Source: an uncultured Blastocatellia bacterium
GTDB taxonomy: Bacteria > Acidobacteriota > Blastocatellia > Pyrinomonadales > Pyrinomonadaceae
Reading direction: 5' to 3'
Assembly (NCBI GenBank): GCA_946480785.1
Contig: CAMLLD010000006.1
Coordinates: 46,674-110,673 of the forward strand
DNA: 64,000 nt
Both the position numbers and the translations under genes were made by a program. Under the pieces are notes generated by a model. The model worked only from the letters and a program-made list of their open reading frames with translations, was not told where the DNA came from and searched no databases. This document shows positions 38,383-46,431 of this stretch, in pieces (the first letter of the stretch is position 1; each line of letters starts with the position of its first letter).

Positions 38383-39208
38383 CCGATTTCTGTCCCCCTT
38401 GCAAGTGCCACTTGGTTCGTGTGTAAGCGATGCGGAAGCCGTGTCGCTCCGCATTGCGTTGCGAGCCGCTGCCGGGCAGCGTCACCATCATCGCGATCGT
38501 GCAGCCTTGCGTCGCTGCGTAACGCAGGCGTTGTTCGAGCAGCGCGAGTTGTGCTCCCTGGCGGCGCGCGCTGGGAATCGTACTCGCTCCGGCTAACAAT
38601 GCAACGTCGCCGGCGATCGTCAACGCGCCGGTGGCGATCGGTTTGTGGTCCAACTCGGCGAGAAACGCCAGCGATTGCGAGCGCGCCGTGACCTGGCCCA
38701 TGTCGCGCAGGAAGTCTGCTACTTCCGGAAACTCGCTCCAGCCTTCAACCATCGTCGCCGCCCACAGATCGACTTCATCAGCGCGTCTCAGCCGCACTTC
38801 GATCTCTTGGTTGCGCGACGCGTCGAGTTTTAGGTCGGCGGTGATCGGGCGATACAGCACGTTTGAAAACTCGATCGGCTTGTAACCGCGTTCGCTCAAT
38901 AACGCAAACGTCGTCGGATCGGCGAGCGGGCAGACCTCGTGAAACACATCCGCGCCACGCGTAAAGAAAAATTGTTCGAGCTCGTCGAAGTGTTTGGCCG
39001 TGAGCGGTTCAGACATGCCGAGACCAAACGTCTGCGTCACAGGGGAGCCTGGACCATCGAACATCGCGTAAGCACCGGCGACTTCGATCCACTTCGCGCC
39101 CACCTCCGGAAACGCCCGCGCGCGGGCCTCGACAAACTGCGCATTGCCACGGGCTTCGGTTTGTTCCAACCGCCGCGCCAATTCCAGGTCTGCAAAGGGA
39201 TAGTTCAC
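38369..39208 (-). CDS. GNAT-family N-acetyltransferase
   Basis: A 279-residue product with two GNAT-like halves. The C-terminal half (about 150-279) carries the acetyl-CoA loop STIPSARRQGAQLALLEQRL and the terminal AERHGFRIAYTRTKW; the N-terminal half (FEVCPLADPTTFALLSERGYKPIEFSNVLYRP) is a degenerate second copy. Two-copy GNAT proteins of this length are common; substrate unknown. First gene of a short operon with the HerA-like ATPase. Confidence 0.8.
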   Translation of the reverse strand: MNYPFADLELARRLEQTEARGNAQFVEARARAFPEVGAKWIEVAGAYAMFDGPGSPVTQTFGLGMSEPLTAKHFDELEQFFFTRGADVFHEVCPLADPTTFALLSERGYKPIEFSNVLYRPITADLKLDASRNQEIEVRLRRADEVDLWAATMVEGWSEFPEVADFLRDMGQVTARSQSLAFLAELDHKPIATGALTIAGDVALLAGASTIPSARRQGAQLALLEQRLRYAATQGCTIAMMVTLPGSGSQRNAERHGFRIAYTRTKWHLQGGQKSDAGF

Positions 39209-39258
39209 GCGTCCACCTTCTGTCGGCCCTTCAGGCCTCTCCGTCTGTTTTTGGAGCT

Positions 39259-39290
39259 CCAGGGGCAGCGCGCTACGCGCTCGCCCCTGG
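39259..39290. repeat. GC-rich inverted repeat between GNAT and aldehyde dehydrogenase genes
   Basis: CCAGGGGCAGCGCG pairs with CGCGCTCGCCCCTGG (14 pairs, one bulge) around a 3-base loop. It lies in a 133-bp gap upstream of the GNAT gene and downstream of the aldehyde dehydrogenase. A similar-looking GC-rich phrase follows (CGCGCCTCCGGCGCTC). No T-run is present, so a dispersed palindromic repeat is likelier than a terminator. Confidence 0.6.
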
Positions 39291-39341
39291 CTACCTTCTG
39301 TCCGCGCCTCCGGCGCTCAGGCGGTTCACCGCGATGTGTTG

Positions 39342-40736
39342 TTACTCCGTGTCTTCCCGGTGCGCTTTGTTCTCGCCGATCCAGACGGTCTTGATGTTCA
39401 CAAACTCGCGGATGCCAAACTCCGCGAGCTCGCGGCCATAGCCGGAATGCTTCACGCCGCCGAACGGCAGCCGCGGATCGGAAGCCACCATACCATTGAT
39501 GAAGACGCAGCCGGCCTCGAGTTCGTTGATGAACTGTTCCTGTTCGGCGGCGTCGTTGGTCCAGGCGGACGACCCGAGACCGAATGTCGTCGCGTTTGCG
39601 AGACGAATCGCTTCGTCGATGTTGTCGACGCGAAACAGCATCGCGACTGGTCCGAAGATCTCTTCGCAGGAAACCGGTGTTAACGGATCGACGTCCACGA
39701 GCACGGTCGGTTCGTAGAAGTTTCCGGAACGGTCGATACGCTTGCCGCCGGTTAGCACGCGCGCGCCGGATGCGACTGCTTTGTGGACTTGCTCATCAAG
39801 GTCTTTAACAATCTGCGGCGTCGCCAGCGGGCCGATCTCGGTTTTCTCTTCCAGCGGGTCGCCGACACGCAGCGCCTTCATTTGTTCAACGAATTGCTTT
39901 TCGAACGAAGCGTAGATCTCCGCGTGGACGATGAAGCGCTTCGCTGCGATGCACGACTGGCCGTTATTGATCGTGCGGGCTTTCACAGCAGTCGTGATCG
40001 CTTCTTTGAGATTCGCCGAAGGCATCACGATGAACGGATCGCTGCCGCCAAGCTCCAACACAGTTTTCTTGATCTGCTTGCCCGCGATGCTCGCGACGCT
40101 TGCGCCCGCCGGTTCGCTGCCCGTCAACGTTGCCGCCACAACACGCGCGTCGTTCAAGATGTGCTCGACCTTGTCCGAACCGATCAGCAGCGTTTGAAAC
40201 GCGCCTTCGGGGAAACCGGCACGACGAAAAATGTCTTCGATTGCGAGTGCGCACTGCGGCACGTTCGAAGCGTGCTTCAACAAGCCGACGTTACCGGCCA
40301 TCAACGCGGGCGCGGCGAAACGAAAGACTTGCCAGAAAGGAAAATTCCACGGCATCACGGCGAGCACTGGACCAAGCGGCTGGAAACGCACGCAGCTGCG
40401 CTTCGCGTTTGTCTCGATGATCTGATCTGCCAGATGTCGTTCCGCGTTGTCAGCGTAGTAACGACAAACCCACGCGCACTTTTCCGCCTCGCTGATCGCA
40501 GCCTTGAGTGGTTTGCCCATCTCAATCGTCATCAACCGGCCTAACTCCTGTTTCTCGCTTTCGAGAATCTCGGCCGCGCGCGTCATTTTTTGCGCGCGAT
40601 CCGGGAAAGAAGTCTGGCGATGCGTTTGGAACGTTTGGGCCGCGAGGGCGAGCTTCGCGTCGATCTCTGCGCTGGTTAGCTCGTCGAAAGTTTTGACAGT
40701 TTCGCCCGTGGTAGGATTTATTGTTGCTATACCCAT
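39342..40736 (-). CDS. NAD(P)-dependent succinate-semialdehyde-type aldehyde dehydrogenase
   Basis: The start at MGIATINPTTGE is preferred over an upstream GTG because the family begins this way. Over 464 residues it shows PWNFPFWQVFRFAAPALMAGN, TGSEPAGASVASIAG, the catalytic Glu in VLELGGSDPFIV, the catalytic Cys in NNGQSCIAAKRFIV, and PFGGVKHSGYGRELAEFGIREF. It oxidises aldehydes to acids; succinate semialdehyde is likely but other aldehydes are possible. Divergent from polX across 20 bases. Confidence 0.92.
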   Translation of the reverse strand: MGIATINPTTGETVKTFDELTSAEIDAKLALAAQTFQTHRQTSFPDRAQKMTRAAEILESEKQELGRLMTIEMGKPLKAAISEAEKCAWVCRYYADNAERHLADQIIETNAKRSCVRFQPLGPVLAVMPWNFPFWQVFRFAAPALMAGNVGLLKHASNVPQCALAIEDIFRRAGFPEGAFQTLLIGSDKVEHILNDARVVAATLTGSEPAGASVASIAGKQIKKTVLELGGSDPFIVMPSANLKEAITTAVKARTINNGQSCIAAKRFIVHAEIYASFEKQFVEQMKALRVGDPLEEKTEIGPLATPQIVKDLDEQVHKAVASGARVLTGGKRIDRSGNFYEPTVLVDVDPLTPVSCEEIFGPVAMLFRVDNIDEAIRLANATTFGLGSSAWTNDAAEQEQFINELEAGCVFINGMVASDPRLPFGGVKHSGYGRELAEFGIREFVNIKTVWIGENKAHREDTE

Positions 40737-40756
40737 GATGAAGTTAGTGTAGATCG

Positions 40757-42460
40757 ATGCCCGAACAGAAGCCACAACTCGACAAATTTGCCATCGCGGC
40801 GGCGTTGCAGGAGATTGCGCAACTGATGGAGTTGCGCGGCGGTCAATCGCGTTTCAAAGCGAAGGCTTACAACGCGGGCGCGCGCTCGATCCAGGCCGTT
40901 AACGATCTCGACCGCCTCGTGCAAGAAGATCGACTGACTACGTTGCCGCGCATCGGCGGCGCGCTCGCGTCGCAGATTAAACAGCTCTATCTCACCGGTG
41001 AGTCGTCTGTCTTGAACGATCTGCGAAAAGAGTTTCCGTCCAGCTTCGTGCAACTCTCCGCGGTACCCGGGCTCAGTCTCGCCAAGATCCGTCAGCTTCA
41101 CGAAGAGCTTGGTATTTCATCGGTTGAAGAATTGAAAGCGGCCGCGGAAGCGGGCAAGCTGCGCGAGTTGAAAGGCTTCGGCGCGAAGACTGAGAAGCGC
41201 TTGCTCGAACAGCTTGAGAACCCGAAAGAGAAGCCGCGCGAGCGTTTGCATTTGCATCACGCTTTGAATACCGCCGAGCGCGTCATCGAGTACATGAAGA
41301 CGAACCGCGGTTTGATCGACATCAGCTTCGCGGGCTCGTTGCGACGTTGGGTGGAGACTGTCGGCACGATCGAGATCGTCGCGAGCAGCAAGAAACCAGC
41401 CGCGCTGATCGAACACTTTCTTCGTCTGCCGTTGATCGTTTCGAGCGAAACGGTCGCGGAGAATAATTGCATCGCGCAGTTGGCCGACAGCGCTGTTGTT
41501 TCGTTCACTGCGGTGACGCCAGCGGAGTTTGCGACGTCTTTGTTTGCGCGCACAGGCTCGGAAGCGCACGTCAACAAAGTTACGGCGCGCATCGTGAACG
41601 GGAAACGATCAGCGAAAGGTTTGCCGCGCAGCGAAGAAGATCTCTACGAACGCGCGGGTTTGCAGTACGTGCCGCCGGAGTTGCGCGAAGACGAGGGCGA
41701 GATCGAAGCCGCGGCGGCCGGCAAGTTACCGGAAGACTTGCTTACACTCGACGACATCAAGGGCATGGTCCATTGTCACACGACTTACTCCGACGGCAAG
41801 CACACGCTCGAACAGATGGTCGGCGCCGCCGAAGCGATGGGCATGAAGTACATCACGATCACGGATCACTCGCCCACCGCGTTTTATGCGGGCGGGTTGA
41901 AAGCAGAAGAGTTGTACCGGCAGTGGGACGAGATCGACGAGGTGCAAAGCAAGACGAAGATCAAGATCCTGCGCGGCACCGAGTCGGACATTCTCGCCGA
42001 CGGCAATCTCGATTATCCCGATCGCATTCTCGAGCAAATGGATTGCATCGTGGCGAGCGTGCATGCGCGTTACAAAATGGACTCGCGCAAGATGACGGAA
42101 CGCATCGTGAACGCGATGCGCCAGCCGGTGTTCAAGATCTGGGGCCACGCGCTGGGACGCTTGATTCAGCGGCGGCCGCCGTTTGAATGTGACATCGAAC
42201 GCATTCTCGACGTCATTGCAGAGTCACGCGCGGCGATCGAGATCAACGGCGACCCTTATCGACTGGATCTGGAGCCGCGTTGGGTGCGTGAAGCGCGCAA
42301 GCGCAAGATCAAATTTGTGATCTCGGTCGACGCGCATTCGATGGGCGCGCTGAACAACGTGAAGTTTGGCGTCGCGATGGCGCGCCGCGGCTGGATCACA
42401 CGCAAGGAGGTGCTGAACACTTTACCACCTGCGGCGTTTGCGAAAGCGGTGCGACCTTAG
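40757..42460 (+). CDS. polX: PolX-family protein with intact PHP domain and degenerate polymerase site
   Basis: Size (567 residues) and order match bacterial PolX: N-terminal helix-hairpin-helix repeats (LPRIGGALASQI, VPGLSLAKIRQL, LKGFGAKTEKRLL), a polymerase domain and a C-terminal PHP domain. The nucleotidyltransferase motif GSLRRWVETVGTIEIV has Thr and Glu where PolX enzymes carry the two metal-binding Asp (normally DLD or DID), and the third Asp of the VDxR strand is Ser (VVSFTAV). Polymerisation is therefore unlikely. The PHP motifs are complete: HCHTTYSDG, ITDHS, GTESDI, VASVHARY, WGHALGR and SVDAHS, so 3'-5' exonuclease or phosphatase activity may persist. Starts 20 bases from the aldehyde dehydrogenase start. 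Confidence 0.88.
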   Translation: MPEQKPQLDKFAIAAALQEIAQLMELRGGQSRFKAKAYNAGARSIQAVNDLDRLVQEDRLTTLPRIGGALASQIKQLYLTGESSVLNDLRKEFPSSFVQLSAVPGLSLAKIRQLHEELGISSVEELKAAAEAGKLRELKGFGAKTEKRLLEQLENPKEKPRERLHLHHALNTAERVIEYMKTNRGLIDISFAGSLRRWVETVGTIEIVASSKKPAALIEHFLRLPLIVSSETVAENNCIAQLADSAVVSFTAVTPAEFATSLFARTGSEAHVNKVTARIVNGKRSAKGLPRSEEDLYERAGLQYVPPELREDEGEIEAAAAGKLPEDLLTLDDIKGMVHCHTTYSDGKHTLEQMVGAAEAMGMKYITITDHSPTAFYAGGLKAEELYRQWDEIDEVQSKTKIKILRGTESDILADGNLDYPDRILEQMDCIVASVHARYKMDSRKMTERIVNAMRQPVFKIWGHALGRLIQRRPPFECDIERILDVIAESRAAIEINGDPYRLDLEPRWVREARKRKIKFVISVDAHSMGALNNVKFGVAMARRGWITRKEVLNTLPPAAFAKAVRP

Positions 42461-42487
42461 CCACAGATTTCACGGATAAACACGGAT
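42461..42487. repeat. Degenerate direct-repeat tract CACAGATTTCACGGATAAAC-type
   Basis: CACAGATTT, CACGGATAAA and CACGGAT follow each other at about 10-base spacing just after polX. A close relative, CACGGATTTACACGAATACA and continuing, occurs at 50846-50872 after imuB. Both are at 3' ends of genes, so they may be a family of short dispersed repeats. Confidence 0.5.
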
Positions 42488-42508
42488 CTAGATCCCTCAG
42501 CGACGGAT

Positions 42509-42853
42509 TTAAGTTTCCTCACCACCTTCCGGACCGTAGAACATCACCCACACCGTCAGATCGCCGGAGAAGTTTTCGAAACGATGCACGGCGCCGGCCG
42601 CGGCGAAGAGAATGTCCGTTGGACCAAACGCGGTGCGCGTGTCGCCGCAGACAAACTCGCCCGTGCCGGCAGCGACGAAGTAGATCTCATCGCGTGTGTG
42701 CGGCTGCTGCGGATCTGTGCCGCGCGGCGCGTAGATCTCAACCAGCAGACTGCCATGCTGAAACACGGTCGCGAAGCGTTGGCCTTCGGGGCCGGGAAGG
42801 AGTTCGAGTGCTTCGGTGACGGTGGCGGAGATGCAAGGAGTTGTTGACTTCAT
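42509..42853 (-). CDS. Small cupin-domain protein
   Basis: A 114-residue single-domain cupin. The metal motif is PHTRDEIYFVAAGTGEFVC and the second motif GPTDILFAAAGAVHRFENF; it has His and Glu ligands. Acidic residues near the N-terminus (ALELLPGPEGQ) are typical of this family of uncharacterised cupins. It ends 49 bases before the polX stop on the other strand, and the secreted protein gene lies six bases upstream on the same strand. Confidence 0.82.
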   Translation of the reverse strand: MKSTTPCISATVTEALELLPGPEGQRFATVFQHGSLLVEIYAPRGTDPQQPHTRDEIYFVAAGTGEFVCGDTRTAFGPTDILFAAAGAVHRFENFSGDLTVWVMFYGPEGGEET

Positions 42854-42859
42854 GGTCGT

Positions 42860-43627
42860 TTAGTTCGAGTGTCGACACCGGGCTTTCGCTGCGCGTCGAG
42901 GTATCTTCGCGTCGCACGTCGGCGGCAGATCCGGGTTTTTCGTTTCGTAGTTTTTGATGTCTTGTTCGAAGACTGTTTTCGCACGGTCGCGAAAGTCGTC
43001 GCCAAAGAGCTTCGCTTTACCCGGCACGAAATTGACTCTCGCGTGCAGCATTTGCGCGGCCGCGAGAATCTTGTCGCGCAGTTCGCGATCGAGATCGATG
43101 ATGTAAATAGATGTCGTCCCGTTCAGCGGCACGATCGTGCTGAACGGAATTCCCGCCTGCTCCAGCGAATTCGACAGCGCGGTCAGACGCCGCGCGTCCG
43201 AACGCACGCGCAAAGTGTATAAGTCTACTGGTCCACCGGGTTCGGGATGAAAGTAGATGACGTACTTTTGCTGTGCGTCGCGGCCGAGGCGCGACACAAC
43301 GTAACGCAGCGTGTCCTCGTCGCTCGTGAACTTCACCATCACCGAATGCTCGGCGCCGTCCTTCCACGAGCCGAGCGCGGGAAACGCATCGATCTTCGTG
43401 CGCACTACGCAACTCAGATTGATCGCCTTGTTGCGCAAATTCGTTTCTGCCGCTGAACGCATGCCGGCGATCGCTTCCTGGAGTTTGAGGTTCTGACTCG
43501 TGTTCGGACTCACAAAACCATAGCTGACAACTTTCCGATCCTGCTGCGCCGAGATCGCACTGGACCACGTCAGCGCGAACAGCAACAACAGCGAGCGAAG
43601 CGCGGTCGTTCTTTTTAATGGTTTCAT
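42860..43627 (-). CDS. Secreted hypothetical protein, 255 residues
   Basis: A signal peptide (LRSLLLLFALTWSSAISAQ) precedes a mature alpha/beta region (KVVSYGFVSPNTSQNLKLQE; VVRTKIDAFPALGSWKDGAEHSV; VIYFHPEPGGPVDLYTLRV; FSTIVPLNGTTSIYIIDLD). Two Cys near the C-terminus could form a disulfide. No family is recognised. Divergent from the C4 protein gene across 62 bases that hold an AAGGAG site for the latter. Confidence 0.65.
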   Translation of the reverse strand: MKPLKRTTALRSLLLLFALTWSSAISAQQDRKVVSYGFVSPNTSQNLKLQEAIAGMRSAAETNLRNKAINLSCVVRTKIDAFPALGSWKDGAEHSVMVKFTSDEDTLRYVVSRLGRDAQQKYVIYFHPEPGGPVDLYTLRVRSDARRLTALSNSLEQAGIPFSTIVPLNGTTSIYIIDLDRELRDKILAAAQMLHARVNFVPGKAKLFGDDFRDRAKTVFEQDIKNYETKNPDLPPTCDAKIPRRAAKARCRHSN

Positions 43628-43689
43628 AATCGCGCGAGTCTACAGTACAATGCGCCCACCTTAAACCTCATCCTCAAGGAGACAACTCA

Positions 43690-44472
43690 ATGCGACGTAG
43701 AAGCCTCACCGAACTAGCCAGCAACCCTGACTTGATTTCGGGAATTTACAACTATTGCGATCGTTGGTGTGAACGCTGTCCGCTAACATCACGCTGCCTC
43801 GTGTTTGCCACGGAGCAGTTGGACCACAACGGCAACGGGCAGAGCCACGATCTTAACAACGAAGCTTTCTGGAGCAAGCTCAACTCCGTTCTGGTCGAAA
43901 CGCAGGAGCTGATCGGCGAATGGGCCAGAGAAGCGGGCATCGATCTCACGTTCGTTCCGGACGAGGAAGTGAAACGGGGCAAACGTAAACGACAGCTCGT
44001 CGACAATCACTCGCTCGCGCGTGCGGGAAAGAAATATGCGAACGCCGCCAGCGATTGGTTTCGCGAGTTTGACCGGGAGATCGAAATCAGCGACATGCGC
44101 GCGAGCGACGCGGATCGCGAGCCGGTGGAACAACTCGAGGATGCGCGCGAAGTGATTCAGTGGTATCAGTATCAGATAGCCGTGAAGACGATGCGGGCGC
44201 TTTCGTGCCGCGATGACGGGTGGGAAGATGACCCGGAAATGGCCGAATTCCCCAGGGATTCTGACGGTTCTGCGAAAGTCGCGCTGATCGGGATCGATCG
44301 TTCGATTGCGGCCTGGCGGTTGATGCAGTTGTCGCTGCCGGAACGCGCCGATTCGATCGTGACGCTGATGCTGCAACTCGAACGACTGCGGCAACGAGTG
44401 GAAAAACATTTTCCGGAAGCGCGAGAATTCGTCAGACCCGGGTTTGACGAAGCGCTCGCCGCGGTGACGTAG
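43690..44472 (+). CDS. Hypothetical protein with N-terminal four-cysteine cluster
   Basis: AAGGAG precedes the ATG. Near residues 23-36 the sequence CDRWCERCPLTSRC gives four Cys in CxxxCxxCxxxxxC spacing, which could hold zinc or an iron-sulfur cluster. The rest (260 residues) is helical and acidic with a conserved-looking C-terminal stretch (IDRSIAAWRLMQLSLPERADSIVTLMLQLERLRQRVEKHFPEA). No known domain is recognised. It is followed by the HIT gene after 48 bases on the same strand. Confidence 0.65.
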   Translation: MRRRSLTELASNPDLISGIYNYCDRWCERCPLTSRCLVFATEQLDHNGNGQSHDLNNEAFWSKLNSVLVETQELIGEWAREAGIDLTFVPDEEVKRGKRKRQLVDNHSLARAGKKYANAASDWFREFDREIEISDMRASDADREPVEQLEDAREVIQWYQYQIAVKTMRALSCRDDGWEDDPEMAEFPRDSDGSAKVALIGIDRSIAAWRLMQLSLPERADSIVTLMLQLERLRQRVEKHFPEAREFVRPGFDEALAAVT

Positions 44473-44520
44473 CGCGCGATCATTTTCGCGCAGTAGTTTA
44501 TTTGAGAGGAACGATTTGCG

Positions 44521-44952
44521 ATGACAGAAGAAAACTGTCTGTTCTGCCGGATTGTGTCCGGCGAACTTTCGGCAGTCGTGGTTTACGAGGATGCGAACAC
44601 GTTTGCGTTTCTCGATCACCGGCCGTTGTTTCCCGGTCACACTTTGCTTGTGCCGCGAGAACATTACGAAACGCTCGCGGATCTACCGGCTGCGCAAGTC
44701 GGTCCTCTCTTTAAAAACGCGCAGCTACTTTCGCGTGCAGTAGAGTCGGCGATGGAAGCGGAAGGAAGTTTTGTAGCGATGAACAATCGTGTGAGTCAGA
44801 GCGTGCCGCATCTGCACGTGCACATTGTTCCGCGTCGTCGCAAAGATGGTTTGAAAGGTTTTTTCTGGCCGCGCACGAAATACAAAAGCGATGAAGAGTT
44901 GGAAATTACGCGCGAAAAAATTTCTGCGAAAATAAAACAGCTAAAAAATTGA
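44521..44952 (+). CDS. HIT-family nucleotide hydrolase/transferase
   Basis: The 143-residue product has CLFCRIVSGE with a CxxC near the N-terminus (zinc site of HIT proteins), FLDHRPLFPGHTLLVPREHYETLADLP and the His triad HLHVHIVPRR near residue 101. HIT enzymes hydrolyse nucleoside phosphoramidates or dinucleoside polyphosphates. GAGAGGAA upstream of the ATG supports the start. The structured region described separately begins directly after its stop. Confidence 0.93.
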   Translation: MTEENCLFCRIVSGELSAVVVYEDANTFAFLDHRPLFPGHTLLVPREHYETLADLPAAQVGPLFKNAQLLSRAVESAMEAEGSFVAMNNRVSQSVPHLHVHIVPRRRKDGLKGFFWPRTKYKSDEELEITREKISAKIKQLKN

Positions 44953-45484
44953 TCTCAAACTAACTCAGGAGTATAACTCTCCCCGTCGCGAGCGTTGCGG
45001 CGCTTGAGACTGACGAAGGGATCGGCAATCGGTGCGGTGACGCCCGAGCGAGAGAAAAGGTAGGCGGCTATCGATTCTATTGACGCCCTCAGTCAGAGCC
45101 GAAAGGCTCAGCTAGAGAAGGTTGCGAGACTTTCTCGAGCCAGGCGGATAAAAACGACTGGCACCCAGAGGCAAGGACCCGCCAAAGGGAGCGAAGCGGC
45201 TCAGCGAAAGTTGAGCTTCGTTGCCGGAGCGTAATCGGCGGTGGAGGAAAAGCCACCACAACAAAAACCTAACGGCACCGCATTCTTCGGAATGCGAGAT
45301 TGGTGAAAACTTATCGAGTGCTGACCGGCGACTTGACTGACCGCCAGTTAGTCATCGGGATACAAATCAGGCAGCTTGAGCGTGTACATGCTCGCGCTGC
45401 CATCCTGAAGAAAGCTTCGGCTTACTTTAGGAACAACGGATTGCGCTGCTTTCAGCTTGCTGAGAGTAGCGCATTTCGTTTTTT
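44953..45484 (+). ncRNA. Candidate large structured non-coding RNA of unknown class
   Basis: A 532-base gap holds no convincing gene but is packed with stems: GAGCC-GAAA-GGCTC (45096-45109), a stem capped by GAAA (45191-45221), GGTGG/CCACC (45240-45257), CGCATTC-TTCG-GAATGCG (45279-45296), GACTGA/TTAGTC (45335-45353), GGCAGC/GCTGCC with an inner stem (45370-45401) and CCTGAAG...CTTTAGG closing AAGC-TTCG-GCTT (45404-45431). It ends in a strong terminator at 45442-45484. Repeated UUCG and GAAA tetraloops and the terminator suggest a stable RNA read on the + strand. I do not see the conserved cores of RNase P RNA, tmRNA, SRP RNA or 6S RNA. Exact 5' end unknown; class and function unknown. Confidence 0.65.
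45442..45484 (+). terminator. Strong Rho-independent terminator ending the structured region
   Basis: A 14-bp stem (TGCGCTGCTTTCAG with CTGAGAGTAGCGCA, two G-T wobbles) closes on a CTTG loop and is followed by TTTCGTTTTTT. It lies 74 bases before the VOC start codon and would release a transcript that begins after or within the HIT gene. Confidence 0.88.
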
Positions 45485-45557
45485 GCTGCGTGCGATTTCC
45501 TGCTACTCTTACCCCTCACGCCCACAACTGAATATTCAAGTGAGGAGGATTGGACCA

Positions 45558-46358
45558 ATGACCGAAGCGCGAATGCAGGAACTCCCCAATCAGAAACCCG
45601 GCAGCTTCTGTTGGATCGAACTCGGCACAACTGATGCCGACAGCGCGAAAAATTTTTATCGCGGACTTTTCGGCTGGGACTACGAAGATCATTCGATGGG
45701 TCCCGACGGCATGTACACGATCATGAAACTGAACGGCAAAGATGTCGGCGGCCTTTATCAATTATCGAGCGCGATGCTGCAGGAGGGAATGCCGCCCCAC
45801 TGGCTCAGCTATGTCGCTGTTACGAGTGCCGAGGACGCAACGGCCCAGGCGATCTCGGCCGGCGGTACCGTGATAAAAGAACCTTTTGACGCCGGGCCGA
45901 ACGGGCGCATGTCGGTCATTCAGGATCCGACCGGCGCCGTGTTCGCCACGTGGCAAGCGAAAGCGCATGCGGGAGCGGCTGCGTATCGGGAGTTCGGCGC
46001 GTTGTGCTGGAACGAACTCGGCACCAGCGATACTCAGAAAGCCGGCGACTTCTACGCAGGACTCTTTGGTTGGGAGCGGGAAGTTCTTTCGGGCCCGATG
46101 GAGTACACCATTTTCAAGAACAACGGCGAAGGTATCGGCGGCATGTACGAGATCACTCCCGAGATGGGACCGATGCCGCCGAACTGGATGGCCTACTTTG
46201 CCGTCGCCGATTGCGATGGAACAGCGCAAAAGACGACCGAACTCGGCGGCAAAGTCATTCGGCCGGCGGAAGACATTCCGAACATCGGACGCTTCGCGAT
46301 CCTGGCCGATCCGTCGTCGGCAGTGTTTGCAATCATCAAACCTGCGCCACAGGCGTGA
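45558..46358 (+). CDS. VOC-family protein with two glyoxalase-like domains
   Basis: The ATG is preceded by GAGGAGGA at good spacing; in-frame codons further upstream run through the structured region and terminator and are not coding. Two paired beta-alpha-beta-beta-beta repeats are seen: CWIELGTTDADSAKNFYRGLFGWDYE to VIQDPTGAVFATW (about 16-135) and CWNELGTSDTQKAGDFYAGLFGWERE to ILADPSSAVFAII (about 148-262). VOC proteins bind a divalent metal and act on varied substrates; this one resembles the 27 kDa antigen/hydroxylase-like group. Substrate unknown. Confidence 0.88.
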   Translation: MTEARMQELPNQKPGSFCWIELGTTDADSAKNFYRGLFGWDYEDHSMGPDGMYTIMKLNGKDVGGLYQLSSAMLQEGMPPHWLSYVAVTSAEDATAQAISAGGTVIKEPFDAGPNGRMSVIQDPTGAVFATWQAKAHAGAAAYREFGALCWNELGTSDTQKAGDFYAGLFGWEREVLSGPMEYTIFKNNGEGIGGMYEITPEMGPMPPNWMAYFAVADCDGTAQKTTELGGKVIRPAEDIPNIGRFAILADPSSAVFAIIKPAPQA

Positions 46359-46431
46359 ACTCTTATTACTTCAGCATCATTCACCGCGCGGTAAGTGAGC
46401 TCGCCTGCGCTTGCCGCGCGGCTTTACGTTG

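Noticed and set aside
44953..45484. RNase P RNA, tmRNA, SRP RNA or 6S RNA in the structured region
   Set aside because: The GAGGAAAGTCC core of RNase P, tmRNA CCA end, SRP GGAAGGAAGCA loop and 6S bulge arrangement were not found.
45300..45557. Upstream in-frame extension of the VOC gene from a GTG
   Set aside because: It runs through stable hairpins and a terminator; the ATG at 45558 has a strong ribosome site and the family begins there.
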